A DNA stretch of 25,911 nt from Ichthyophthirius multifiliis (lineage: Eukaryota; Ciliophora; Oligohymenophorea; Hymenostomatida): contig NW_004086176.1 in NCBI RefSeq assembly GCF_000220395.1, positions 1 through 25,911 of the forward strand, written 5' to 3'. The notes below the pieces were generated by a model, which was not told the origin of the DNA, did no database searches, and saw only the letters and a program-made list of their open reading frames with translations. Of the stretch, positions 1 through 11,383 are shown piece after piece; positions within the stretch are counted from its first letter, which is position 1, and the number at the start of each line of letters is the position of its first letter. Made by a program: the position numbers and the translations under genes.

Positions 1-933
1 AAAAAATAAAAAGATTTTAATCCTTTTTTTTTTCTTATTTTTTGTAATATATGATTTTGTATAAAGTTTAACAAAAATAAAATAATAATAATAAATATAT
101 AATAATATCTACAAATAATAGTAATATATAATTAATAATCTTTTATGTTTATTAAAATTTAAAAGAGCTAGTAATATTAATTAACAAAAAATTTGAAGGG
201 AAGAAAATAAGTAATTAATAAGAATTAATATTTTTTATATAAATAAAAATGTTATTTTCATAAATATTATTATTAAAAACAAATAAATAAAAAATAAAAG
301 AAAAAAAAAATATATATTATAAAAATATATTACATTTGGTAATATAATAGATAATTATTTTTTATATAAAATTAATGTATTTTTTATGAAAATTAGATAT
401 TTTTTATTTCTATGTTTTTTTTCTTTACAACTTTAGTATTAAATTTATATTACTTTAAAATGTATTGTTTTTATTATTGAGTTTTTACTTTTTTAAAAAA
501 TTTTATACTTTACAAATTATAACAGCATTTAAATAAATTTTACTCTTTTAAAAATAATTTCCTTATAAAATTTAATTTTTGTTCAAAAATATTATAAATT
601 TAAAAAAAAGGAATTAAAAATATAAATATTAAAAGTATAAAATTATATATATCTTTATTTAAAAAGTTAAAAATATATTCTTAAATCAAAATAAAAAGGT
701 GCACTAAATATTATAAACCCTTTAATTTACTATGTTTAATTATTATAACAAAAATGGACATAACTAGCTGTACTTATTTTTGTTCATATTTATTATAATA
801 AAAGTGGACATAAAAAAATGATTGAATTCTAATATAAACATTTAAATGCAAAGAAATATATATATATAAAAAGGAAAAAAAAATTATAATTATAATAATT
901 AAATAAATAAATAAATATTTAATACTTTTTTTT
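1..933. other. AT-rich 5' intergenic region upstream of PABP
   Basis: Almost pure A/T sequence with scattered poly-A and poly-T runs and no frame with coding character. It probably holds the promoter of the downstream poly(A)-binding protein gene. The only distinctive element is a near-identical pair of 23-base segments at 741-763 and 791-813, listed separately. A hydrophobic open frame on the minus strand (774-1046) is low-complexity and overlaps the PABP leader and start, so I do not treat it as a gene. Confidence 0.6.
741..813. repeat. Two near-identical 23-bp direct repeats
   Basis: Positions 741-763 and 791-813 match at 21 of 23 bases. Both contain TATTATAA, an A-run and TGGACATAA, and they start 50 bases apart. 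They are less monotonous than the surrounding sequence and lie about 190-260 bases before the PABP start codon. They could be upstream regulatory sites or a small chance duplication; a role is inference only. Confidence 0.5.
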
Positions 934-1003
934 AAAAAAAAAAACAACAACAATAACAAATACAACCACAACCACAACCAATACAAACAAAAAGAAAAAA
1001 ATA
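934..1003 (+). promoter_or_regulatory. A-rich, T-poor leader directly before the PABP start
   Basis: About 70 bases before the ATG are A-rich with CAA and ACC units and almost no T, which contrasts sharply with the T-rich sequence around them. In animals and yeast, PABP mRNA carries an A-rich 5' untranslated stretch to which PABP itself binds to restrain its own translation. The position and composition here fit such an autoregulatory element. The sequence shows the composition; the function is inferred by analogy. Confidence 0.5.
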
Positions 1004-2975
1004 ATGCAATAACCTGCTCAAATATAATTTCCTCCTTAATTAGCAAGCTTTAATCCTTTAATTAACTTTGCTACAGGAACAGTCTCTTAAATTCATGGTG
1101 TTCGTATTAAAAATTTAGCTTAGAGTGTTACTGACGAAGTTCTTTTAAAAATATTCCTTTCATAAAACTTAATGTCAAACATAACATCTTTCAAAGTTGA
1201 CAGACACAAAAACACAAAAGAGTCTTTTGGAACAGCTTTTGCATTTTTTAAAGATTAAGATTCAGCTGTAGATGCTCGTCGTAAATTAATAGGATAAAAG
1301 ATCCACAACTAAGAAATTAATGTAATTATGATTATGAAGCCTGAAGAATTAAAGTTAATGAATGAATGTAATATTTATTTGAAGTAACTTCCCCATTCTA
1401 TGGCTCTTTCTGGATTGAACTAAGCTTTTGAATAATTAGGACTTGTTACAAGTTGCAAAATAGTAGTAAAGGATGGACTAACTTTTGGTTATGTCTAATT
1501 CAAAAACTCTTCTGATGCTCAAAGAGCCTGCTCGGAAGGAGTTAAACATTAAGATTAAACCCTTATGCCAACATTCCTTAAAAGAGAAAAATAATAATAA
1601 CCTGAATTCGGTAAAATGTCTAATAATGTCATTTTATAATTCAGATACCCCCTTTTGGCTTATTCTTCAGAGTAATATGTAACTTTTCTTAAATAATCAG
1701 TAGCTATTTATACTTAATCACATATTACTTCAGTATTTGTTTGGGGAGGACTTGGCAAAGATAAAGAATCAGAAGAAGAATAAGGAAACAATTGCTTCTA
1801 ACATGCTTAATGCTTCAGAGAAAAAAAATGTGTAACCGAAAAAGGAGACATAAATTAATGTTGTTACGAGATTCATTTTGTCTAAAAAAAAGCCGGATGT
1901 TCATATTTACACAAAGCTTAATCTCGTGCTTTTTGTTGTTTCTTAAATGCCAATGATGCAAATAATTTCATGAGTAATTTTTTTTAGGACAAAGAGAAAA
2001 ATGTTTCATCTCTTCCTGAAATATTATAAGATGTTGAATATGTAATTCCTCATAATAGGGCAGCTAAGCAAGAAATCAAGCAAAAACTTCTTAAGCACTT
2101 TAAATAAAGTAATTATATTTACTTGAAGAATCTTAAAAGTGACGTTTCAGAATAAACACTAAGAGAAATAATTGAAAAAGAAGTCGGAACATAAGTTTAG
2201 TCAATTCGTTTATCCCGTCCTTCTTAAGAAGACTACATGAACGAAAATAAATAAACAAGTTAATATGCTACCCTTATATTAAAAGATGGTCCTACAGTAT
2301 AAAAATTCTTGGAAGACTTCAAGAAAAACCAAGACTTAAGAAGCAAATTTTCTACTATATATAATGGAGATTATAAATACATGAGTAAACTACTTCCAAA
2401 ATATGAACATAAAATTAAACTTAAAGAATCTTTTGAAAATAAAAAAACAAAAATCGCTAATCATAGCCACCTTAATTCTTGCAATTTTAATAAGGACACA
2501 AAGGTTAATTCTTACCTTTTGTAGGTTTTGCTCCTCGTTAATTTGCTATGTAATTAATGGGTAATAATAATATGCCCAGACTTCCTACTTAAATGATGGG
2601 TTTCAACTAAAATAGATAATAATAACCTTAATAATAATAGTACTAATAAACATTACAGCCCAACTTTATGATGCAAAATAACTAATAATTTAGAAATAAT
2701 TAAAATTTCTAATAGTAATAAAGACCTAATAGTATGGGAATGCAATAACCTGGATAATTTAATAATCAATATTAATAATAAAGATAATATAGACCTTAGA
2801 ATAACTAAAACATGAACAATTTCTAACAAAACAAAAATAATTAAAATAGAAACTTACCTAATAATAATCAAAATAAAAGACCTACTTAACCTCCTGCAAG
2901 ACCTCCATAATAAAGACCTCAAGGATAACCAGCAGTTAGACCATAATAGCCACCTGCAAGAACAGCTTAATAACC

Positions 2976-3058
<83 letters not shown>

Positions 3059-3324
3059 CTCCAGCTTAAGTTAAAATTCCTACAGTAGAAGAATTAAAGA
3101 AGCTTAATCCTACAGAATAATAAAAAGTATTAGGTAATTTAATCTATCCAAAGGTTGTGTAAATGTGCAAAAATGCTTAAAATGCTCCTAAAATTACTGG
3201 TATGCTTATTGATTTAGAAGTCTTCGAATTGGATGATATTTTTGAATTCCTTAATTCTGATGAAGAGTTAAAAGCATAGATTGATGATGCAGAAAATCTT
3301 ATTTAATAACAAGGAAACTAATGA
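1004..3324 (+). CDS. Poly(A)-binding protein, cytoplasmic type
   Basis: Binds mRNA poly(A) tails and links them to translation and deadenylation factors. The product is about 773 residues, longer than the roughly 640 of animal PABPC1. A first RRM lies near residues 32-110 (RNP2-like VRIKNL, RNP1-like FGTAFAFF). A second follows near 120-190 (NIYLKQL, FGYVQF). A diverged third occupies roughly 200-335, and a fourth starts near 370 (YIYLKNL). A Gln/Asn/Pro-rich linker carries 27 consecutive TAA-encoded glutamines. The C-terminus is a clear MLLE/PABC domain (KITGMLID, then a leucine- and acid-rich helix), the docking site for PAM2 peptides. The last codon before the stop is TAA (Gln), and TGA is at 3322-3324. 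The frame changes by one base near the A-runs at about 2437-2457. One missing base there restores a length divisible by three, so this is probably an assembly error. No intron is needed. Confidence 0.9.
2977..3057 (+). repeat. (TAA)27 tract encoding poly-glutamine in PABP
   Basis: Twenty-seven uninterrupted TAA triplets lie in the PABP frame, in the linker between the RRMs and the MLLE domain. In this genetic code they encode 27 glutamines. The flanking codons (Pro before, Thr-Pro after) stay in frame. A pure single-codon array suggests a slippage-prone microsatellite that is probably length-polymorphic. Confidence 0.9.
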
Positions 3325-5000
3325 AAATAAAAATTATTAGATATTTTTTTATTATAATTATAGTAAAAAAATCTAATATATTATAGTTTATTTATTTAAT
3401 ACAATAATTATATGAATTAATAAAGATTTATTTTATTTAAAAAAATATTTCTTCTACATTAATTTTTTTTATAATTTTATATCTTCTTATAATAATTTTA
3501 TATCCAAAAATTTTTTAAACTATAATTTAATCCATCGAAACTCCAAAAATTATTTTTTTATTTTTTCATTCTGACTTTTATAATATTTTTAAAAATTTAT
3601 TAAATAAATATTTTTTTTCATTTTTTTTCAAATAATAATATAAATTTTTAATTAATTCATCTTAATCTTATATATCATAATTAAAATTATGAATATTTAA
3701 AATTTAAAAGATAAGTTAAAAAATATAAATTTTCAAACAAAGTTAAAAAATTAAAATAAAATATAGTAAATTACAGTGATTATTAATAATAAAAAAAAAT
3801 ACTAGTCTTACCAACCTAATACTGATTAAGATTATTATATAAAAATCATTATTATTTTTTATTTTTAATTCTATTTTTTTTTAAATATGTGTAATTTAAA
3901 TTTTTATAATAGTTTATTAATAAAAAATATTTTTATTTGCCCCAGAGATTTCTGCTAACCATAATTTTCTATTTCTTTCTTGTAAATATTTTTAATATAA
4001 TTATCCTAGATAAGTCTCATTACAAATTCTCTAAATAATATTTCATTGAATATTAACCTTTTAGAAAATAAGAAAGCTTTTTTTATGCAAAATAAGAATT
4101 TTATTAAGTTTATGATTATTTAATTAAAGATACTTAATTTTATAATTTAAATAATTCAGATTATACTATTTTAATGATATGGATAGAGAATAATTTAATA
4201 ATAAACATTAAATAAAAATATAATAAAGTAAACATATTAATACAGATTTTTTAGAAATAAAAAATTAAGAGGACATTTGTAATTTTTCTTATTAAAATTT
4301 AATTTGAAATATTTTTTTATTATAATCTTTACCTTAAAGATAAATTTATTTAAATAAAAATATGTTGAAATCTGTAATATCCCTATCAATATTTTTTATA
4401 TTTTTTTAATATAATTTAAAACTCATTATATAACTAACTTATATTATTTTTTTTATATATTAATTTCAAAATTTTTTAACTTTATAAAAAATATTATTTT
4501 TATAAAATTTTTGAAATATACTTATCTTTTTTTTTATATTTTAATAGTATTAGAATATATTTTTTTTAACTTCACTCACTCACTATATATTAAAATTTAT
4601 TTATGTTTGAGCATTTAAGGTAGGTTCAAAATTTATTTATAAATATTTTTTTTATTTATTCTAATAAATTTTATAAGTATAAAAGACAATTTAATTAATT
4701 TAGTCTTTAGTCTATTCCTTTTTAATTCCTAATTTAAAAATAAAATAAAATATTATCTCATTTTTCCACAACTATTAATATACAAAAAATAATTCTTTTC
4801 AAAATTTTAATCTTGATTTTATTTAAAAATAATTTTTCTTATGCTTGTTTATCAAATATATTTTAAATTATAATTTTTATTTATTCATAATATATCATGA
4901 AAATATTTTAAATTTTTATATCATATAAAAGTATTTTTTTTACAAAATACAAATATTACCAAAAACAATATTTAAAAATAAATAAATATAAAAAATTATA
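3325..5000. other. Long AT-rich spacer with one weak coding island
   Basis: Mostly featureless A/T sequence between PABP and the transporter. A denser patch at about 3935-4085 is open on both strands. On the minus strand it reads RNRKLWLAEISGANK, preceded by a possible 27-base intron with GT and TAG ends. This faintly recalls the LWI-R-INAA segment of ribosomal protein L20, too weakly to name. On the plus strand the same patch gives an Asn- and Leu-rich frame. No complete gene can be built from either reading, so a relic or a tiny gene remains possible. An imperfect inverted repeat at 4464-4516 is listed separately. Confidence 0.4.
4464..4516. repeat. Imperfect 53-bp inverted repeat
   Basis: The outer arms TTTCAAAATTTT and AAAATTTTTGAAA flank inner complementary A/T arms, so most of the 53 bases can fold into one hairpin. 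In sequence this AT-rich, palindromes occur by chance, so a function is doubtful. Confidence 0.4.
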
Positions 5001-6025
5001 ATGATTAAAACAAGAAGTGGAACAATATTGTAAAATCCTTCTTTAATTAAATGGCTTATATATTTAATAAATACTTTATCAAACTTATTAATAAATTTTG
5101 ATCATGGAATAATTCCAGCAGCAACAATGGAAATAAAAGAATATTTAAATATAGATGATGTAAAATTAGGTTTTTTAGGGTCTATAGTATATATTGGATT
5201 AACTATAGGATCTATAGCATCATCATATTCTTTCTAAAAGATAATAACAAAAAGATTAATATGTATTTCAATAATATTTCTAGTATTTAGTTTGTATTTG
5301 TTTTTGTTGACAAAAAATTTCATATTATTATGTCTATCTAGATTTTTAGTAGGTTTTTTCTAAGTATTTCTAGTTGTATATTTTCCTGTTTGGGTTGATG
5401 TAAATATAAGGTAGGAATATGTTTTATTGATTTACTATTTTAAAAAAAATATAAAAAAAGATTCATGGAGGATTAAAATAAACATTGTGGTTAGCTTTTA
5501 TATAATTATGTGTTCCTTTAGGAGTATTTTTAGGATATATAATAACTTCAATGTATATGCCGAATGTAGAGAAAAATAAAATAATATTTATAAATTTAAA
5601 TAAACATAAAAAAAAAAGTGGGACAATGCATTTTTATTGCAAATTTTTTCATTATTAACTTGCTGTTTATTACTTTTTTTTTTCAAAGAATAAGATTTAG
5701 ATATTTAATGTGTAACAATTTAAAAATAAAATATATCCTTATAAGAGGAGAAGCTTATTTAAGAAGAAGATGATAATTAGTCTAAATTCGAATTTTAATA
5801 AAACAAGAAGGAAAATACATATTTTTAAAATTTAATGCTACTTTGGGAAAATAAAGTTTATGTTTATACAATGCTAACATTAACTGCTTTATATTTTGTT
5901 GTAACTGGAATCTAGTTTTGGATGTCCGACTATATGAGGATAGTTTTAAAAATAGATTAAGCTTTAGTATATACAAGTTTTTCAATAATATCATTAACAG
6001 CGCCGGCATTTGGTGTAATAATTGG

Positions 6026-6110
<85 letters not shown>

Positions 6111-7325
6111 ATATATCATAAAAAAAAGGTGGAATCGCATTACACCAAGCTGGTGGATATAATGGAAAATATGTTCTGAGTATTTGTATGCTGAATGGTG
6201 TATGTGCATCAATGTGTGCAATACCAATTCCTTTTCAAAAAGATTTTTCTATAGTAGTAACTTTATTATGGTTTTTAATGTTTTTTGAAGCTGCAATGAT
6301 ACCAGCAATAATGGGTTTAATGTTGAGTTCAGTGTAAAAAAAACTTAGAGCGTTTTGTAATTCAACAGCTTAATTATTTTATAATTTATTAGGGTATTTA
6401 CCTGCTCCTTTTTTATATGGATTAATTAATAAAATTAGTAGAAGTGAAGCAAGCATAAACGGAATGATTTTTTTGATGGCTTGGAGCTTTTGGGGGGTTA
6501 TAGGATTATATTTTGCAAAAATTTATAGAGATTAAGAAATTTAAGAAGAGGAAATTATCATAGGATAATATGAGTATTAAATGACTGAAAAAAATTTACA
6601 ACTTATGCATATAAAAAATAAAATTAAATAGCAATTCAACTATAAAAATACATGTATTTTATTTTTTATAATACATATCATTTATAATATATAAAGTGTC
6701 TAAAATAACGGAAAAAGAATCTGAACAATCTCCTTTTAATAATTAAGATAGTTAACTATTATCGCTTGCTGACAAATCGTTTAATAATGAAAAAAGCTCA
6801 AATAGTAACAAAAATGTAATCGGTTAATCAAATATAGAAGAATAACAAAAAAGATAACGATATTTAATAAATTAAACACATAGTGAAATTTCACTTTCAA
6901 ATAATTTGAAATAATAAAGTTATAATAATTGTTAATCATTATAAAAATTAAATAATACTTTGTTAAAAAATAGATCTTAAGAGTTATTTTATTAAAGGAT
7001 TGAATCGTTAAAAAAAGAAGGTAAAATTTCAGAAGAAGTGCTTGATTTTTCAAAAATAATTCCTAACTTTACTAATAAAATTAAATAAAATTCATAAAAA
7101 AATGAAAATCAAATATAAAATAAAGGATTACTTAGAAACAACAGCTCCATTGCTTTTCTTTCTATGGCTAACTTAATGGGAAAAAGTAATACTTTAGAAT
7201 TTTAAGAATATGGAGGAGATGAAGATGAAGAACTTAAGTTCTAATTAAAAGTACATTTAAAATAAATAAAAATTGCTAATTAAGAAAATTAAACATTGGA
7301 ATTAACTAAAATAACTTAAATTTGA
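5001..7325 (+). CDS. Major facilitator superfamily transporter, Spinster-like
   Basis: Membrane carrier of 687 residues. The exons are 5001-5399, 5461-5565, 5619-6024, 6129-6653 and 6697-7325. All introns are GT...AG, and the spliced length is exactly 688 codons ending in TGA. The first half has hydrophobic segments near residues 17-42, 57-79, 84-103 and 108-131. The junction FPVWVD|IHGGLKQTLW resembles the PVWVD region of Spinster-like MFS proteins, where a loop follows TM4. A charged, Gln-rich loop near residues 195-240 separates the two halves. The second half runs through GGIALHQAGGYNGK to about residue 450. The last 210 residues are a hydrophilic Ser/Asn/Gln-rich tail, presumably cytosolic. 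The third intron carries a (TA)n array. The substrate cannot be told from sequence; lipid, sphingosine phosphate, sugar or organic anion are all possible for this branch. It is convergent with the USP gene, with 202 bases between stops. Confidence 0.85.
6028..6118. repeat. (TA)n microsatellite within intron 3 of the transporter
   Basis: A nearly pure TA array, with a few T or A interruptions near its right end, fills most of the 104-base intron 6025-6128. The flanking exons join cleanly as I-I-G-G-I-A, so the array is removed from the mRNA. It makes this intron about twice as long as its neighbours and is self-complementary. Confidence 0.9.
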
Positions 7326-7527
7326 ACAAAAATATTTTTATATTAAATTATAAATATGCAATTAAATTTTTTAGATATAAAAATATTAAATAATAAAAAA
7401 TATATTTATTTTTAAATTTCACTTAAATTTGTATTTTCATAAATTAATATTTATTATTTTTATAATAAAAAGAATTTTAACTTTAAATAATCATATTTAA
7501 AATTTATTTATTTATAAAAAAGATTAT
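7326..7527. other. Convergent 3' spacer between transporter and USP genes
   Basis: About 200 bases of A/T sequence between two facing stop codons. It must contain both 3' untranslated regions and polyadenylation sites. No distinct signal stands out. Confidence 0.6.
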
Positions 7528-10500
7528 TCATTTTTTTTTATAAAATAAAATATAAGATGCTTCAGTACAAATATCTTTTTTATTAACTTTATTTACACTT
7601 GAATCATCAAAACAGTACCAATTATCTTCATTTAAGCAATAAGCAGTATAATGTCCACCTCCTATACCTCCGAAATGATTGACAACCCCATATAAATTAT
7701 AAAGTAGTTTTCCATCTTCAATATCCATTTATTGGGTACTAATATTATCATTTTTATCTTCAATCTCAATCTAATTATTATTTTCGATTTTTTAATCGCC
7801 ATTTTAAATTTAATTATTATTAATTAACTTCTCATTTTTAACTTCTTATAAAATATTATATTAAGGTTATATATAAACATTTTAAATTTCCTAATCATCT
7901 TCAGGGATAGTACTATTTTAATAATAATATGAAGGAGGTTCTTTTTCAATAACATAATCTGTAATATCTAAGTTTTCCAAAGGAAAATCAATAATTTTTG
8001 TCAATTTCCCTCCTTTCCACATAATTCCAGCATTATTTTTGAATCTTTTTAAATGTATAATAAGAATTTAGGGAGATCTATAAATTTTCATTTTTTTAGT
8101 TGCCCTTTAATGCTTTTTACAATTGGAACAGTACCATTCGTTATCTTCTCCTAGTTACTCTTTTAATTAAAATAAATTAAAGCAATCATATATTGTTGTT
8201 TTTTCGCTTTATTATTGATTTTGTTCACTTAATACTTCTTAATTTAAAATTTCCGGAGAAGGATTTTCTAAAGCCTTCAATTCTTGATGGTTAATTTAGC
8301 TTTATGCAAAAAATAAGCATTCTAACTTAAATTTACGGAGACTATCTTTATTTAATTGCATTAATTGTTCTAAATTCCTTTCATCATTTATTTATAATTA
8401 ACAATTTTCACAATTTTCTTAATGACACCAACTTTTTTTAAAAAAAAATATTTCATATTTTTAATTTGATATATTTTTTTATTTACTTGCATTTTTCATT
8501 ATAACCTTACGTGTTGTTTGAAACTATGTTTAATTAGTAAAATTTTTGTGATTTTTCATAATGAATTATATGTTTTAAGTATAATTAATTTATGTTTTAC
8601 AAATCTTATAAAATATCCTCATCTAACATATCTTTACTCCTAATTATTACCTATTTTAAACATTCAAATATTCTTAAATGTATATCTTTGCTAGTAGCAT
8701 TCTTGTTAAAAATAAAAGGACGAGGATAATAACTTTCTTTATAATATTTTTTTTAATATTGAAAATTATGAGATTTTTGAACTGAAAGTTCAACAAAAAG
8801 TAAGATATCATCATCATTTTATTTTGCTTAATCTAATTCGAATAAAATAAGCTAATATTTGAAATTTTTTGATTGTTTCTTTACTTCGTGAATTAATAAA
8901 CTATCTTATATTTAATTTAAACCATTATATCTTTTTTTTTTTTAAGAATATTATAAAAATTTTATATAAAAATTCTTACTAGTTCATAAAAAGTAAAAGC
9001 CTTTCTTTTTCAACTTTAAACTTTCTACTGTAATAAGATTTTAAATCATCTACCTTTAGATTTTTATCTGATTAATAATAAAAAGTTTCTGCACAACTAA
9101 CTGCTCTATTATTTACAAAGATATAGTACAAATCAATATTCTTAAGTTATTAATGAGGAATAGGTAAAGTACAAGTAAGAAAAGGATCAAAAGTAACTGA
9201 TTTTTTACCACATTCAGGACACTTGACTTTAGATTTAAACTATCCTTACATAATGTCTACAATTATACTTTGATTTCTTTTTAAATGGTTAATCCAAGAT
9301 TTTTTAGAAACAATATTATCATACTCACCATTAGAGTCTATTTATTCAGTAAAAGCCTTTTATTTTATTCTATTTAAATCTTCATGAAGGCCATCTAAAA
9401 TGAAAGAAAGGAATTCCTATTGTAAAAGAAAAAAAATTAAAAAAAAAAAAAAAGTACTTAAGAATCATGTTATTAATAACCTGCAAACATATTTTATAGA
9501 GACGCTATTGCTCTTTTAATTCCTAAAGGTTAAAATACATTTTCTGTACTAATCCATAAATTTTTAATGAATTAGGAATATTACTTTACTAATTTTCCAT
9601 TTGTTCCTAATGGATTCGTTAAATTTATTTCATTTTTGAAATACTTTTTTAAAAAATAATATGTCAGATATTCGGTATTACTCATACATTAAAGAGCACT
9701 ATTCATAAAACATGTATTTCCTAAATTATTTAATCCACATATTCCTCTAACTGATAATTATTAAAATTAATATGGATTATCATTATCTTCTTCTTCTGTA
9801 TCTTGATCTGCTAAATCACATACTCTTGAATGATAGCTTATGTCTTTTTACCTACAAGATTCAGTACAATAAGAAGCCTTAATATTTTAAAAATTATAAA
9901 TATTTATTTTATATTTTTTAGTTCAAATAATTTTAATTATAAATGATATATATGATTTATTTTGTCTTAAAAATTATAGAAATCATAAAATTATTGAAAA
10001 ATATTATAATAAAAAAAAAATGAAAATAATTTTAAATATAGTATTATAAACAAATATTTACTTTTTAACATTTGCACTAAAATTTCAAAATTCTATAAGT
10101 TCTACAATAATCACATTATTCTTGATTAAGTTCTCCTTCCATTTTAAAGAAGAAATCAGTAAATGTACCACTATTGTCATCTTTTTAAATTTCAACAACA
10201 AGTATTTCATTTTCAGTAATATCAACATCTTAAAAAGTAGCATCGTCACTTTTTTCTAAACAAATTAAAGGAGCCTTTAATTTATAATCAAATCCAGGTG
10301 AACTATTAGTCATTTTAAGTATTTATTAAAAGAAATCATGAAGTCCTTAGTTTTCTCCTAATTTCCACAGTCTAATATTTTCTGCATTAACTACTGATTA
10401 ATTATTTTGAGAATAAAAATTTATTTTTTTATGTTAAAAATTTTGAGCAAAATAAGACAAGTAATTTTTTACTTAAGGAATTTTCAAATAAGAAAAAAGC

Positions 10501-11383
10501 TATATTTTTTTTAAATGGTTAAAAGCTGTAATATTTCTTGTGTCAATATCTTTTAATAAAGCATGATTAAGTATTAATAATTAATACTTTTTAAAAATAA
10601 ATATAATTTAATAAATAACTATATTAATACTTATTTATAATAAATTTCTATTTATTTTAATCCACTTGCAGAAATGTAAGCTTTTCTGATAATTTTTTTA
10701 ATTTAGTAATTATAAGATATAAAAAAATCAATAATTTTTTGATTTAAAATAACATAATCCTAATTTTCTATTAAATAAGGTTTTAATACATAGTATTCAC
10801 AATCAGATTTATTTTTTATGCTATAATATTCATTCTATTTATCATTACATTTATATTATATTAAACATTTGTTTGCCTTCTCTAATTATTATTTTCCAAA
10901 ATAAAATTCATTTGTTTAGACCCCTTTAGTTACTTCATCATAACCTACATGAAGTTTCCATTTTTCTAACCATTTTGTAGAAATATATAAAAATATTCGT
11001 TTTAACTTCTCTAATACTCAATATTGTATTCTTACCATAATTTTTTAAATTATTTTGCCTGTTCAATTAAGACTATTGAGGTATGATTTGGTGTAAATTT
11101 TGAATTTAAATCATCCACTGAGTTATTGTGTTTTTCTGCTATTTTAGAATTATTTTCTTCGTTATTACTTGTTACTTCAGTTTCTATATCGATTTCATTA
11201 TTTTTTGATTGAAGTATAGGGCACGCATTTTATTTGCCATATTAAAATTCCGGTATTTTTTAGTTTTAGCTGTTTTCATATCTAATTGATAATATTAATT
11301 TTTTATTAATATTTTTATATAAATTTTCAATTTATTTAGTATTACTTATCGGTTGATGTATCACTTTTAATAGGCGAATTCAT
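7528..11383 (-). CDS. Ubiquitin carboxyl-terminal hydrolase (DUSP-Ubl-MYND-USP)
   Basis: Cysteine protease that removes ubiquitin from proteins. The exons on the minus strand are 11346-11383, 10631-11281, 10062-10586, 9458-9877, 8980-9416, 8487-8930 and 7528-8431. The protein is about 1139 residues. A DUSP domain (about 75-210) contains the W-x3-W-x4-G core. A Ubl segment (about 290-380) contains AENIRLWKL and ILVVEI, in the same order as USP4/11/15. A MYND zinc finger follows at about 388-425 (C388, C391, C401, C403, C409, C413, H421, C425). The USP core begins with the Cys box GLNNLGNTCFMNS (catalytic C461). It continues with GYQQHDSQEFL, zinc-ribbon pairs CPEC and CSNC, and the IHLKRF block. 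It ends with the His box GGGHYTAY (about H1099) and FDDSSV. The exons sum to 3419 bases, one short of a multiple of three. The frames place the missing base at the A-run near 10989-10993 inside the DUSP domain, probably an assembly error. The stop is TGA. Confidence 0.92.

Noticed and set aside
774-1046. Minus-strand hydrophobic 90-residue frame
   Set aside because: Low-complexity Leu/Ile/Phe translation of A-rich plus-strand sequence; it overlaps the PABP leader and start codon.
1004-3324. PABP as a pseudogene full of stop codons
   Set aside because: The apparent stops are TAA and TAG at Gln positions; with the ciliate code only one homopolymer slip remains.
6781-7053. Minus-strand hydrophobic 90-residue frame
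   Set aside because: Antisense to the hydrophilic C-terminal tail of the transporter, whose exon phases sum exactly.
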